A stretch of DNA of 64,000 nucleotides from Chitinophaga sp. CF418 (lineage in GTDB: Bacteria; Bacteroidota; Bacteroidia; Chitinophagales; Chitinophagaceae): NCBI RefSeq assembly GCF_900142925.1, contig NZ_FRCN01000007.1, positions 405,758 to 469,757 on the forward strand. The letters are read 5' to 3'. Positions 8,677 through 16,310 of this stretch are shown here, piece by piece. How positions within the stretch are numbered: the stretch's first letter is position 1; every line of letters begins with the position of its first letter. Under the pieces are notes generated by a model. It did not search any database, had not been told where the DNA came from, and saw only the letters and a list, made by a program, of their open reading frames with translations. Made by a program: the position numbers and the translations under genes.

Positions 8677-9822
8677 ATGGAAGTTTTTGAGTTATCCCGT
8701 GGGTGGAAGATCTTCGCATATATCATGCTGGGACTCCTTTTGGCGGTATTTGTTTCCCTGGCAATCTATTGTTTCATTGACCCTTCTCTTAAAAGAGGGA
8801 TGGCCATTGCTTTGCCGATATCACTGGTGGCTATATTTTTTATCGTGTGTGGTTTTCTGCAGGTGGATGAAAAAGTAATCTTTGATGATTACAGTATCAG
8901 GAAAGAGTCGAGGCTTGTTAACAGGGAAATTCTGCTGAATGACGTAAAGGGATACAAGGTGGATGAGAAGTACGTGCGTATTATTCCTTATAAGGGGAGA
9001 GGCAAAAGTATACAGGCATCCAATTATCTCAGCGGTATAAGAAGCTTACAGAACAGGCTGGCTGCACGTTATCCTGATCTGAACCTCGAAGAAGCGCAGG
9101 AGGTATATGATGAGGCAATAGCGCAAACGGGAGAAGAAGATGCTCATAAGTTGTTAAAACAGGCGAAAATAGAAACATATACACTTACCGGTATCACCGT
9201 TGTACTGTGTGTACTTTGCTTCCTGTACTTCGACTGGTACCACCTGGCATTATTCTGTTGTGTGCCATTGTCTTTATTGCTGCTGCTCAGGCATAAGGGA
9301 TTGGTACAGCTGGATAGCAGTAAGGAAAGCCCATTACCTACTATGTTCATGATACCATTATTTGTACTGATTGTACAGATATTGCAGACTAGAACCATTT
9401 ATATTGTACACTACAGCAAGGTATGGCCGCTGGCCATTGGTATAGCGGTGGCATTAACTGTGATGTTATGGCTCTGCAGCCGGTATCTTAACAAAAAAAG
9501 GAAAGCATATGTGGTGACTGCAGTCATTATGGTGCTGATCTTTTTGGGTAATGGCTATGGCTTCGTAGTGACGACGAACGCCATCCTCGACAAAGAGGGT
9601 TATGAATACTATGAAACCACGGTAACGGATAAACATATTAGTAAGGGGAAATCAACAACCTATTATCTAACCTTACAGCCATGGGCACACCAACCAGAAA
9701 GTGAAAGGGAATCAGTGAGTCGCAAACTGTATGGAGAAGTTGAAATAGATGGCAAGGTTGGCATCTATTATTATCCCGGCGCATTCCATATACCCTGGTA
9801 CCAGATAGGACGGGCTGAATAG
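8677..9822 (+). CDS. polytopic membrane protein with PH-like loop, last gene of Hsp70 operon
   Basis: 381 residues, family not recognised. Two TM helices at about 12-35 and 43-62 are followed by a soluble segment (about 65-150) with a bacterial PH-like look: KVIFDDYSIRKES, then ILLNDVKGYKVDEKYVRIIPY. Four or five further TM helices lie between about 165 and 305 (for example LTGITVVLCVLCFLYF and WPLAIGIAVALTVMLW). The C-terminal ~75 residues (TTVTDKHISKGKSTTYYLTLQ onward) look extracytoplasmic or soluble beta. The gene starts 14 bp after the microprotein. A membrane endpoint fits the tail-anchored first gene: the operon may service membrane-associated clients. Confidence 0.8.
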   Translation: MEVFELSRGWKIFAYIMLGLLLAVFVSLAIYCFIDPSLKRGMAIALPISLVAIFFIVCGFLQVDEKVIFDDYSIRKESRLVNREILLNDVKGYKVDEKYVRIIPYKGRGKSIQASNYLSGIRSLQNRLAARYPDLNLEEAQEVYDEAIAQTGEEDAHKLLKQAKIETYTLTGITVVLCVLCFLYFDWYHLALFCCVPLSLLLLLRHKGLVQLDSSKESPLPTMFMIPLFVLIVQILQTRTIYIVHYSKVWPLAIGIAVALTVMLWLCSRYLNKKRKAYVVTAVIMVLIFLGNGYGFVVTTNAILDKEGYEYYETTVTDKHISKGKSTTYYLTLQPWAHQPESERESVSRKLYGEVEIDGKVGIYYYPGAFHIPWYQIGRAE

Positions 9823-9917
9823 CTAAATCTTATCCTGCGAGCCCCGGGACCCGTACCATAAATTACTGATAGGTACATCCCCTCCCAAAGTATAGATTGC
9901 ATTTATGGAGGTATGCG

Positions 9918-10379
9918 TCATTGGCAGCCGTTCTTCCGGCGGGTGTCAATGATGTACTGGATTTTCCATCCTTCGGCCAGCCTCACCAGCTGAAATGAAT
10001 TAACGCCACAATGCAATAGCTGCTGCTGGAAATAAAAGTTATATGGCGTCCAGGCGGTAGCAAGGTCTCCGTCTATTTTTACAACATCAAAGGTGATACG
10101 CTCGTCAGCCGCGTCCTTTGGCAGCTGCCCAATGCTGGATGCAAACCCGCTAATGGCTTCCGTACGTACGCTGACGGTACCTTGTTTATCTTTAACAACA
10201 GTCTGCAGCACGGCGCCGGGAGCAAAACACTTCATCAATGCAACACTGTCTGCATGCATCATGGCAGTAAAGAGGCTGTTAACGGCAGTCTTTACAGAAT
10301 CGGTAGTAGTCTGGGCATTGGCAGTCCCGAAGAAAAGCGGAAGAAAAACAAATAGGGTCAGACAGGTAAAACGTCTCAT
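9918..10379 (-). CDS. secreted SnoaL/NTF2-like protein
   Basis: 153 residues with a clear signal peptide (MRRFTCLTLFVFLPLFFGTANAQ, cleavage near residue 23). The mature part matches the NTF2-like/SnoaL pattern: VKTAVNSLFTAMMHADSVALMKCFAPGA at the start, then a cone-shaped beta sheet ending SFQLVRLAEGWKIQYIIDTRR. Proteins of this kind bind small ligands or act as accessory domains; no catalytic role can be assigned. It lies 42 bp downstream of the SH3-like gene on the same strand and may be cotranscribed. Convergent with the Hsp70 operon. Confidence 0.82.
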   Translation of the reverse strand: MRRFTCLTLFVFLPLFFGTANAQTTTDSVKTAVNSLFTAMMHADSVALMKCFAPGAVLQTVVKDKQGTVSVRTEAISGFASSIGQLPKDAADERITFDVVKIDGDLATAWTPYNFYFQQQLLHCGVNSFQLVRLAEGWKIQYIIDTRRKNGCQ

Positions 10380-10421
10380 TTTTTTACCTGAATTTACGAA
10401 TTACCCAGACTATGAAAAGCA

Positions 10422-11261
10422 TTATTTCTTTACCGCTTTAGCACCATCCCAGACAAACACTTCGCGGTTAGTCGTAGTCTTTACTACCTTTTCCCCATCT
10501 TCTCCAAACTCTTCATCCTTAATTACTTTGATGATCTTTCCTGCCTGTCCGCCGGGCTCTTTAGGAAACAGTAACACTTCATCGTGGCTGATAGCGCCTG
10601 CATCGAACATGCTTGACTTTTGAGGCAATGACAGGAATTTATTGCCGGTCCAGCCGTAATAGTAATAGTCAGTCGGGATACCACAGGCTTCGCCGCTAAA
10701 ACACAGGCGCAGGATGGCGGTTAACTTATCAAGTCCCATATTGCCTAACAGTTTTCCTTCAGCTGAAATGGCAAATTGTCCGCCGGTAACGATCAACTCT
10801 TCCTTATCTAGCAAATGGTGAGTGGCGCTCAGGGCCTTCAGCACCACAACATATTTAGGATCATCTTCTTTGGCAGTGCCAGGGATCACTTTTTCGATGC
10901 CGTATAACAGCTGTACACTGTCTTTTTTGTATTGTCCCAGTGCGGCCAGTCCCAGCCAGAGGTATCCTTCTTTTTGTTTACCACCTGCTTTATAACGTAC
11001 CTGCCACCACGGCGTTGTCATACCTCTCAGGGTCAGCTCAGTCTCAGTCAGTTTAGCCGCTATAACGGAATTGCCGGTAGTAAGCGAATCCATAATGGGC
11101 GCCTGTGATGAAGGGGATTGCCTGATATATGCCTTATCGGAAAATATAGTGATGGTATCGCCTTGTTGCACTCTCCAGAGGTTATATTCAACATTACCGC
11201 TTAATTGCGCCGCAGCCGGGGTCACTGCCAGCAGCAGCATGGATAGTAAAAATTGTTTCAT
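10422..11261 (-). CDS. secreted SH3-domain-like protein
   Basis: 279 residues. The start is placed at 11261 because the encoded MKQFLLSMLLLAVTPAAAQ is a complete signal peptide; the 10 codons upstream (from 11291) add a charged leader before it. Residues about 30-95 resemble a bacterial SH3 module (ITIFSDKAYIRQSPSSQAPIM, then WWQVRYKAGGKQKEGYLW), a fold common in envelope proteins that contact peptidoglycan. The remaining ~180 residues are of unknown type. The SnoaL-like gene follows 42 bp later. Probably periplasmic. Confidence 0.82.
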   Translation of the reverse strand: MKQFLLSMLLLAVTPAAAQLSGNVEYNLWRVQQGDTITIFSDKAYIRQSPSSQAPIMDSLTTGNSVIAAKLTETELTLRGMTTPWWQVRYKAGGKQKEGYLWLGLAALGQYKKDSVQLLYGIEKVIPGTAKEDDPKYVVVLKALSATHHLLDKEELIVTGGQFAISAEGKLLGNMGLDKLTAILRLCFSGEACGIPTDYYYYGWTGNKFLSLPQKSSMFDAGAISHDEVLLFPKEPGGQAGKIIKVIKDEEFGEDGEKVVKTTTNREVFVWDGAKAVKK

Positions 11262-11635
11262 AGGTATATTTTCATTTGCAAAGATATTCAAATGTTATTT
11301 GCTAAATGGTAAATGTTACCCAAGGCCGGTATACGACATTTTTCAGGTACTAGAGAGGGGCGGGGCTTCTCAGTCAATATGCCGGATCCAGGTCTGATAC
11401 CTGGCGCCGGATTATAAAAACAGGCGCTTGCTGCAACCTTCCGGATCCGGAGAAATGTCATACCGCAATGTGTATCTTTAGTCTCCGGCGTTGGCGAATG
11501 GAATACCTTTATCTTACTTACCGGGTGTCTTATTCTGGCGTTACCAAGTCTTCACTAAGCAGTTATCAGACAATAAATCCGGCAGGCCTGTAATTTTTCG
11601 GGCGTTGCGGCGACTAATTATATAAAGCGCATACC
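11262..11635. other. intergenic region between divergent genes
   Basis: 374 bp between the reverse-strand SH3-like gene and the forward sigma factor. It contains a small inverted repeat (CCAGGT-CTGAT-ACCTGG, near 11389-11405) and a possible -7 element TATCTTTA near 11473-11480 without a convincing TTTG 19 bp upstream. No gene was seen. Confidence 0.5.
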
Positions 11636-12118
11636 TTGGAAAAAGAATTTCTACAAACAATCAATGAACATCAGGGCATTATTGCTAAGGTCTGTCGTAT
11701 GTACTGCACAGAACCGGCCGATGGGGAAGACCTGTTCCAGGAAATCGTGCTGCAGCTCTGGAAGGCCTGGCCCAGCTTTAACCGGCAGTCCAAAGTCAGT
11801 ACCTGGTTGTATCGCATCTCGCTGAACACAGCGATCACCGGCTTCAGGATAAGCCGGACGAGGCCCGTTTTCCGTCCGTTGGGTTTTGATAATGACAACT
11901 ATGCCGAACCGCCGCCACAGCGAATGGATCTGCAATATGCCCCGGAATTGCAACTAGCCATCAGCAGGTTGAATAAGTTTGACAAATCCCTGTTGTTACT
12001 TTACCTCGACGATAAACCTTACAGCGAGATAGCTGAAATACTGGGACTGAGCGTCTCTAACGTAGGTGTGAAGATCAACAGGGTAAAGAAGAAATTGAAA
12101 GAAATGCTACAACCCTGA
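11636..12118 (+). CDS. ECF-type RNA polymerase sigma factor
   Basis: 160 residues. Sigma-70 region 2 is clear (about 10-75: GIIAKVCRMYCTEPADGEDLFQEIVLQLW, then STWLYRISLNTAI), and region 4 forms the C-terminus (about 105-158: ELQLAISRLNKFDKSLLLLYLDDKPYSEIAEILGLS, then VKINRVKKKLKE). A TTG start is used because the conserved N-terminus begins here and there is no in-frame ATG before residue 22. The stop codon lies in the first unit of a 50-bp tandem repeat, and a membrane protein gene follows. The pair resembles sigma/membrane-partner units, but the partner has no recognised anti-sigma domain. Confidence 0.9.
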   Translation: MEKEFLQTINEHQGIIAKVCRMYCTEPADGEDLFQEIVLQLWKAWPSFNRQSKVSTWLYRISLNTAITGFRISRTRPVFRPLGFDNDNYAEPPPQRMDLQYAPELQLAISRLNKFDKSLLLLYLDDKPYSEIAEILGLSVSNVGVKINRVKKKLKEMLQP

Positions 12119-12360
12119 TCATTGGACGCAGGTGATTTAAAAACAATCAAGAACTGTTACGCCCCAGATCATTGGAAGTGAGTGATTTAAAAACAATCAA
12201 GAACTGTTACGCCCAGATCGTTGGAAGAGGGTGATTTAAAAACAATCAAGAATTGTTACGCGCCAGATCATTGGAAGCAGGTGATTTAAAACAATTAAAA
12301 AATATTCCCCTGATCATTGGAAGAGGGTGATTTTAAAAACAATTGAGAAGACTTTTACAA
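12117..12360. repeat. ~50-bp tandem repeat, five units, between sigma factor and membrane gene
   Basis: Copies of GATCATTGGAAG start at 12117, 12167, 12216, 12266 and 12312 (periods 50, 49, 50, 46). Each carries GGTGATTTAAAAACAATCAA and, in the first three, GAAyTGTTACGC. A sixth, coding, copy overlaps the start of the downstream gene: TATCATTATGGAA followed by ACGATTTTAAAAATAAA. The non-coding units lack the two bases that would make the ATG. Confidence 0.9.
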
Positions 12361-12369
12361 CTTATCATT

Positions 12370-12969
12370 ATGGAACTGGACGATTTTAAAAATAAATGGC
12401 AGCAGGAAAATGACAGACTTGCCCGCCAGCAACATAAGGCCCCGGCAGTAATTGAAGAACTGCTGGCCCATAAAACAACTGACCTCGTTTCAGTGATGAA
12501 AAGGAAATATGAAAAGATCATTACCATGATGCTGGGTAGCATGCTGTTGATGATACTGATGTTTTCTGTTATATCAGATGGTTTTGCCTACCCGGGATCT
12601 GCTTATGGCTTCGCCAAATGCATGTTCTTTTATGTACTGCTCATTGCATTTTACTGGCTGAAATTCAGAACTGTGCTACACCTTACGTTAAGCGACTTCC
12701 TGGAGACCCGAATGACGCAACTGCTGCACGTACTGGAAAAAAGCCGCCGGATAGAGATCATTTTCTGTATCGTGTTCTATGTGGCACTGCTTACCGTAGG
12801 CCGCTTCTTTTATGGAAAGGGACTGGAGGGATTATTTACCCTGCAGATGCTTGGCCTGTTTTCATTGTCCCTTGCCTTTGCAGGCGCCATGATTTGGTTG
12901 ATAGCCCGGAGACATACCCGGCAGATCAACGAATTGAAGCAGTACCTGCAGGAATATAGGGCTGCCTGA
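12370..12969 (+). CDS. membrane protein cotranscribed with ECF sigma factor
   Basis: 199 residues, no named family recognised. ATG at 12370 gives MELDDFKNKWQQEND, a soluble, charged N-terminal helix of ~55 residues, then four TM helices (about 56-76, 84-105, 138-158, 168-186) and a basic/charged end (RRHTRQINELKQYLQEY). The N-terminal xxDxKNKWQQE opening is common in small proteins encoded beside Bacteroidota sigma factors. Together with gene order this suggests a partner or regulator of the sigma factor, by inference only. The start region is duplicated upstream as a tandem repeat. Confidence 0.78.
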   Translation: MELDDFKNKWQQENDRLARQQHKAPAVIEELLAHKTTDLVSVMKRKYEKIITMMLGSMLLMILMFSVISDGFAYPGSAYGFAKCMFFYVLLIAFYWLKFRTVLHLTLSDFLETRMTQLLHVLEKSRRIEIIFCIVFYVALLTVGRFFYGKGLEGLFTLQMLGLFSLSLAFAGAMIWLIARRHTRQINELKQYLQEYRAA

Positions 12970-13369
12970 TCATCGTTTTCGTTGGTGGCACAACAGAGAA
13001 ATAACCTGAATCAATACCTTGTTACGGTTCCCTGGTATGGCCCCCGGGAGGAACCATCATCCCGGGGCCATCGTTTATCCCACTGTATTACATCCTCGAT
13101 CCCGTCGTTACGCCAATCCCGTTTTTGCGCCATCATAGAGGAGGGCATCATCGTCCCCGGGTTGCATCGTCATTTTTGTCAGGCTATTATGGTCCTCATT
13201 TAATACCTGGGGACATGCAGCATTCAATCAACGTCATAAATGCATAATCTTCTCATTTTCAATTCATTTTAAGATTGCTTACAGGCTTTTATCGCTTCAG
13301 ACACAGTCTGGTAAGTACTTGTGTTCTATATCTCCATATCACTTAATCGTCATCTGGATATCGCTTTGT

Positions 13370-13404
13370 CGTCATTTCTATATCGATTCGATATAGAAAT
13401 GACG
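13370..13404. repeat. perfect 17-bp palindrome within a longer imperfect inverted repeat
   Basis: Arms CGTCATTTCTATATCGA (13370-13386) and its exact complement (13388-13404) are separated by one T. Imperfect symmetry extends on both sides through ~20-22-bp units of type GATATrGAAATGACGGTGAA, covering about 13330-13440. Confidence 0.9.
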
Positions 13405-14014
13405 GTGAAATGATATGGAAATGACGGTGAAGCGATATAGAAGCATCGAAACCATATCAATACCAGAGCGGATCATAAACGGAAAAAAGGAGACATTTTC
13501 TGCATTCAGCCCGTCTGTGGCGGGTTACGTGTTTATGGTCCTGGGGCCAGCCTGGAATGGTGGCCCATCCCATTCCAGGAGGGATGCAACGTTTCAGGGC
13601 CACCGTTACGTCGGGTATAAAGCGTATATGAGGATCATCCATGCTGATGTGATGGCAGTATACCATACCCATCATCGTCCTGATAAGCAGGTCCCAATAT
13701 ATTATCGTAGGGAGAGCGGAAGTAGCAGCGGTTTCAGATGGGAATGGCGGGCCTTCGGCTCTCGGGTGACACGACCGATGTTGTTCAATCCTCATTCAAA
13801 CCCTTATTCGATTGACAACGCTCCATAGCCATCCAGAGAGGCGCCGACCGCCATCCCATACTGAAACCGGGCTACTTAGCGATCGAATTTCCAAGACCTC
13901 TAAAGCACATGTATTCGAAGTCCAACCTAAAGGCATGGTAAAGGCATGGTAAAGGCATGTATAATGCCCCGAAAATCCTGATTAAAACCATGATGGAAAT
14001 CATTCGCTACAATC

Positions 14015-14064
14015 AGCTCCGGCAGGAGCTGTGTGTTTGTAGCCCCGGGTGATAACCCGGGGGA
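14015..14064. repeat. single REP-like element
   Basis: AGCTCC-GGCA-GGAGCT hairpin, GTGTGTTTGTAG spacer, then the perfect stem CCCCGGGT-GATA-ACCCGGGG. Same two-hairpin layout and spacer as the tandem units at 4017-4270. Confidence 0.85.
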
Positions 14065-14102
14065 CGGGGATTTCCGTTATTTATTAATAATTTGCATCCA
14101 AA

Positions 14103-16310
14103 TTGAATGATTTGGGTGCTTCTGTTTTCCTGATTACACCGCCTTTCACTCAGCTGAATACGCCTTACCCGGCCACAGCTTACCTGAAAGGCTTTTTAAA
14201 TACTAAAGGAATTACCTCTTTCCAGTCTGACCTCGGTATAGAGGTAACCCTGGCCCTGTTCTGCAAACAGGGGCTGCAGGAATTGTTTAGCCTGATCAAT
14301 AGTCAGCCGGCTGAACACTCAGACAACATCACCCGCATTATAGCCTTGCAGGATGATTACATACAGACCATCAACGATGTGATCCTTTTTCTGCAGGGCA
14401 AGAATCCCACGGTTGCCCATCGCATCTGCAAACGGGACTTCCTGCCGGAAGCCGGCCGTTTTGCCCAGCTGGAAGACCTGGATTGGGCCTTTGGCTCCAT
14501 GGGAACACAGGATAAAGCCAAACACCTGGCTACGATGTACCTGGAAGACCTGTCTGACCTGATCATGGAATGTGTGGATGAGCACTTCGGGTTCAGCCGT
14601 TACGCCGAAAAACTCGGCCGTTCTGCCAATAGTTTCGATGAACTTTATGCCGCTTTACAGGCAGAATACACCTTCATAGACCGTAAACTCATAGATATAC
14701 TGGAAAAGCATATGGCAGCTGTTCAGCCTAAACTGGTGGCTATCTCCGTACCTTTTCCGGGTAATTTGTACGCCTCCCTCCGTTGCGGACAGTGGATCAA
14801 AGTCCATTACCCCGGCGTGAAGATCGCCATGGGCGGAGGCTTTGCCAATACAGAACTGCGTTCTGTTTCCGACCCGCGTGTGTTTGAATTCTATGACTTC
14901 ATTGCACTGGATGACGGCGAAGCGCCGCTGGAGAACCTGGTGGCCCATGTGGAAGGCCATAAGGCGCTGAATGAGCTGAAACGCACCTTTGCTATCATTG
15001 ACGATAAGGTCACTTACCTGAATGACAAGGCCTGCGGGGATTACAAGCAAAGCCAGGTAGGTACGCCCGACTACAGCGATTTCCAGCTGGATAGTTATAT
15101 CTCAGCCATTGAAGTGGTAAACCCCATGCACCGCATGTGGAGTGATGGGCGCTGGAACAAGCTGACCATGGCCCATGGCTGCTATTGGGGCAAATGTACC
15201 TTCTGTGATATTTCCCTGGACTATATCCGCCTGTATGAACCGATCGCTGCCCAGCTGTTGTGCGACCGTATGGAAGAGATCATTGCGCAGACCGGCCAGA
15301 ACGGGTTCCACTTCGTGGATGAAGCAGCACCTCCGGCAATGATGCGGGCGCTGGCGCTGGAGATCCTGAAAAGGAAGCTGAATGTCAGCTGGTGGACGAA
15401 TGTGCGCTTTGAGAAAAGCTTTACCCGCGACCTGTGTCTGCTACTGAAAGCTTCCGGTTGTATAGCCGTTTCCGGCGGACTGGAAGTGGCGTCCGACAGG
15501 CTCCTGGAACTGATACAAAAAGGTATCACCGTGGCCCAGGTGGCACAGGTGAACCGCAACTTCACAGAGGCAGGTATCATGGTCCATGCCTACCTGATGT
15601 ACGGATTCCCAACTCAGACGACCCAGGAAACCATCGACTCCCTGGAAATGGTGCGTCAGATGTTCAAAACAGGGATTTTACAGTCGGCCTTCTGGCATCA
15701 GTTCACGATGACCGCCCATAGTCCCGTAGGACAGCACCCTGAAATGTTCAGTGTGCGGAAAGAGACAGAAGAGATAGGCGCTTTCGCCAATAATGACATC
15801 GTACATATTGACGAAACAGGGGCGGAGCATGAGCTTTTCGCCTATGGATTGAAGAAGTCCTTGCTGAATTATATGCATGGCATCTGCCTGGACGATCCAT
15901 TACAGAAGTGGTTCGAATTCAAGGTGCCGAAAACGAAGATCGTCCCCGACTATATAGAAAAAGCATTGCTGGAAGACCAGTATGCCCCTGCCAAACCAAC
16001 AGCCAAAATTGTATGGCTGGGCAAAACGCCGGGTGTACAAACCATTACAAAAACCAAGAAAGGTAGTTCCTGGGAAGTCACATCCCTGACCTTCCAGAAC
16101 AGGAAGGAAAAGGCGAATATCAGCGTGAATAAGGAAGAGGGGATCTGGCTGGCGGATATGTTGGAGAAACTATCTGTCCGTAACCAGAAGACCTATACCC
16201 TGAAAGATGTGATGGATAGTTATGCGGCCGCCGGACTGGAAGATTTTGAGCTGTTCTGGGACAATAAACCAGTAAATTCACTGTACAAATTCGGACTATT
16301 GAAATTGTGA
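14103..16310 (+). CDS. B12-binding radical SAM protein
   Basis: 735 residues. An N-terminal cobalamin-binding-like region contains SVPFPGNLYASLRCGQWIK and KIAMGGGFANTELR (about residues 215-255). The radical SAM core follows, with the iron-sulfur cluster cysteines at C360, C365 and C368 (GCYWGKCTFCD), a C-x4-C-x2-C spacing instead of the usual C-x3-C-x2-C. FVDEAAPPAMMRALA and SGGLEVASDRLLELIQKGIT are typical barrel segments. A ~150-residue C-terminal domain is unassigned. B12-dependent radical SAM enzymes often methylate or rearrange unactivated carbons; substrate unknown. TTG is the start (no in-frame ATG precedes the conserved ITPPFTQLN). The stop abuts the next gene's ATG directly. Confidence 0.9.
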   Translation: MNDLGASVFLITPPFTQLNTPYPATAYLKGFLNTKGITSFQSDLGIEVTLALFCKQGLQELFSLINSQPAEHSDNITRIIALQDDYIQTINDVILFLQGKNPTVAHRICKRDFLPEAGRFAQLEDLDWAFGSMGTQDKAKHLATMYLEDLSDLIMECVDEHFGFSRYAEKLGRSANSFDELYAALQAEYTFIDRKLIDILEKHMAAVQPKLVAISVPFPGNLYASLRCGQWIKVHYPGVKIAMGGGFANTELRSVSDPRVFEFYDFIALDDGEAPLENLVAHVEGHKALNELKRTFAIIDDKVTYLNDKACGDYKQSQVGTPDYSDFQLDSYISAIEVVNPMHRMWSDGRWNKLTMAHGCYWGKCTFCDISLDYIRLYEPIAAQLLCDRMEEIIAQTGQNGFHFVDEAAPPAMMRALALEILKRKLNVSWWTNVRFEKSFTRDLCLLLKASGCIAVSGGLEVASDRLLELIQKGITVAQVAQVNRNFTEAGIMVHAYLMYGFPTQTTQETIDSLEMVRQMFKTGILQSAFWHQFTMTAHSPVGQHPEMFSVRKETEEIGAFANNDIVHIDETGAEHELFAYGLKKSLLNYMHGICLDDPLQKWFEFKVPKTKIVPDYIEKALLEDQYAPAKPTAKIVWLGKTPGVQTITKTKKGSSWEVTSLTFQNRKEKANISVNKEEGIWLADMLEKLSVRNQKTYTLKDVMDSYAAAGLEDFELFWDNKPVNSLYKFGLLKL

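Larger units (their letters stand above)
12970..14102. other. 1.1-kb non-coding region with palindrome and hairpins
   Basis: No supportable gene. The frames present (for example 13415-13828) arise within or beside repeats and have no domain-like composition. Contents: a GC-rich hairpin at 13038-13070 (TGGCCCCCGGG / CCCGGGGCCA), which may end the sigma operon transcript; a large palindrome at 13330-13440; three copies of AAAGGCATGGT-like sequence at about 13931-13962; and a REP-like element at 14015-14064. Confidence 0.65.

Noticed and set aside
12982..13203. 73-codon frame after the sigma operon
   Set aside because: Spans a GC hairpin; low-complexity translation, no homologue-like features.
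13415..13828. 137-codon frame and an overlapping reverse frame (13457-13795)
   Set aside because: Begins inside the inverted repeat; the two strands overlap in shadow and neither has a domain-like pattern or a start context.
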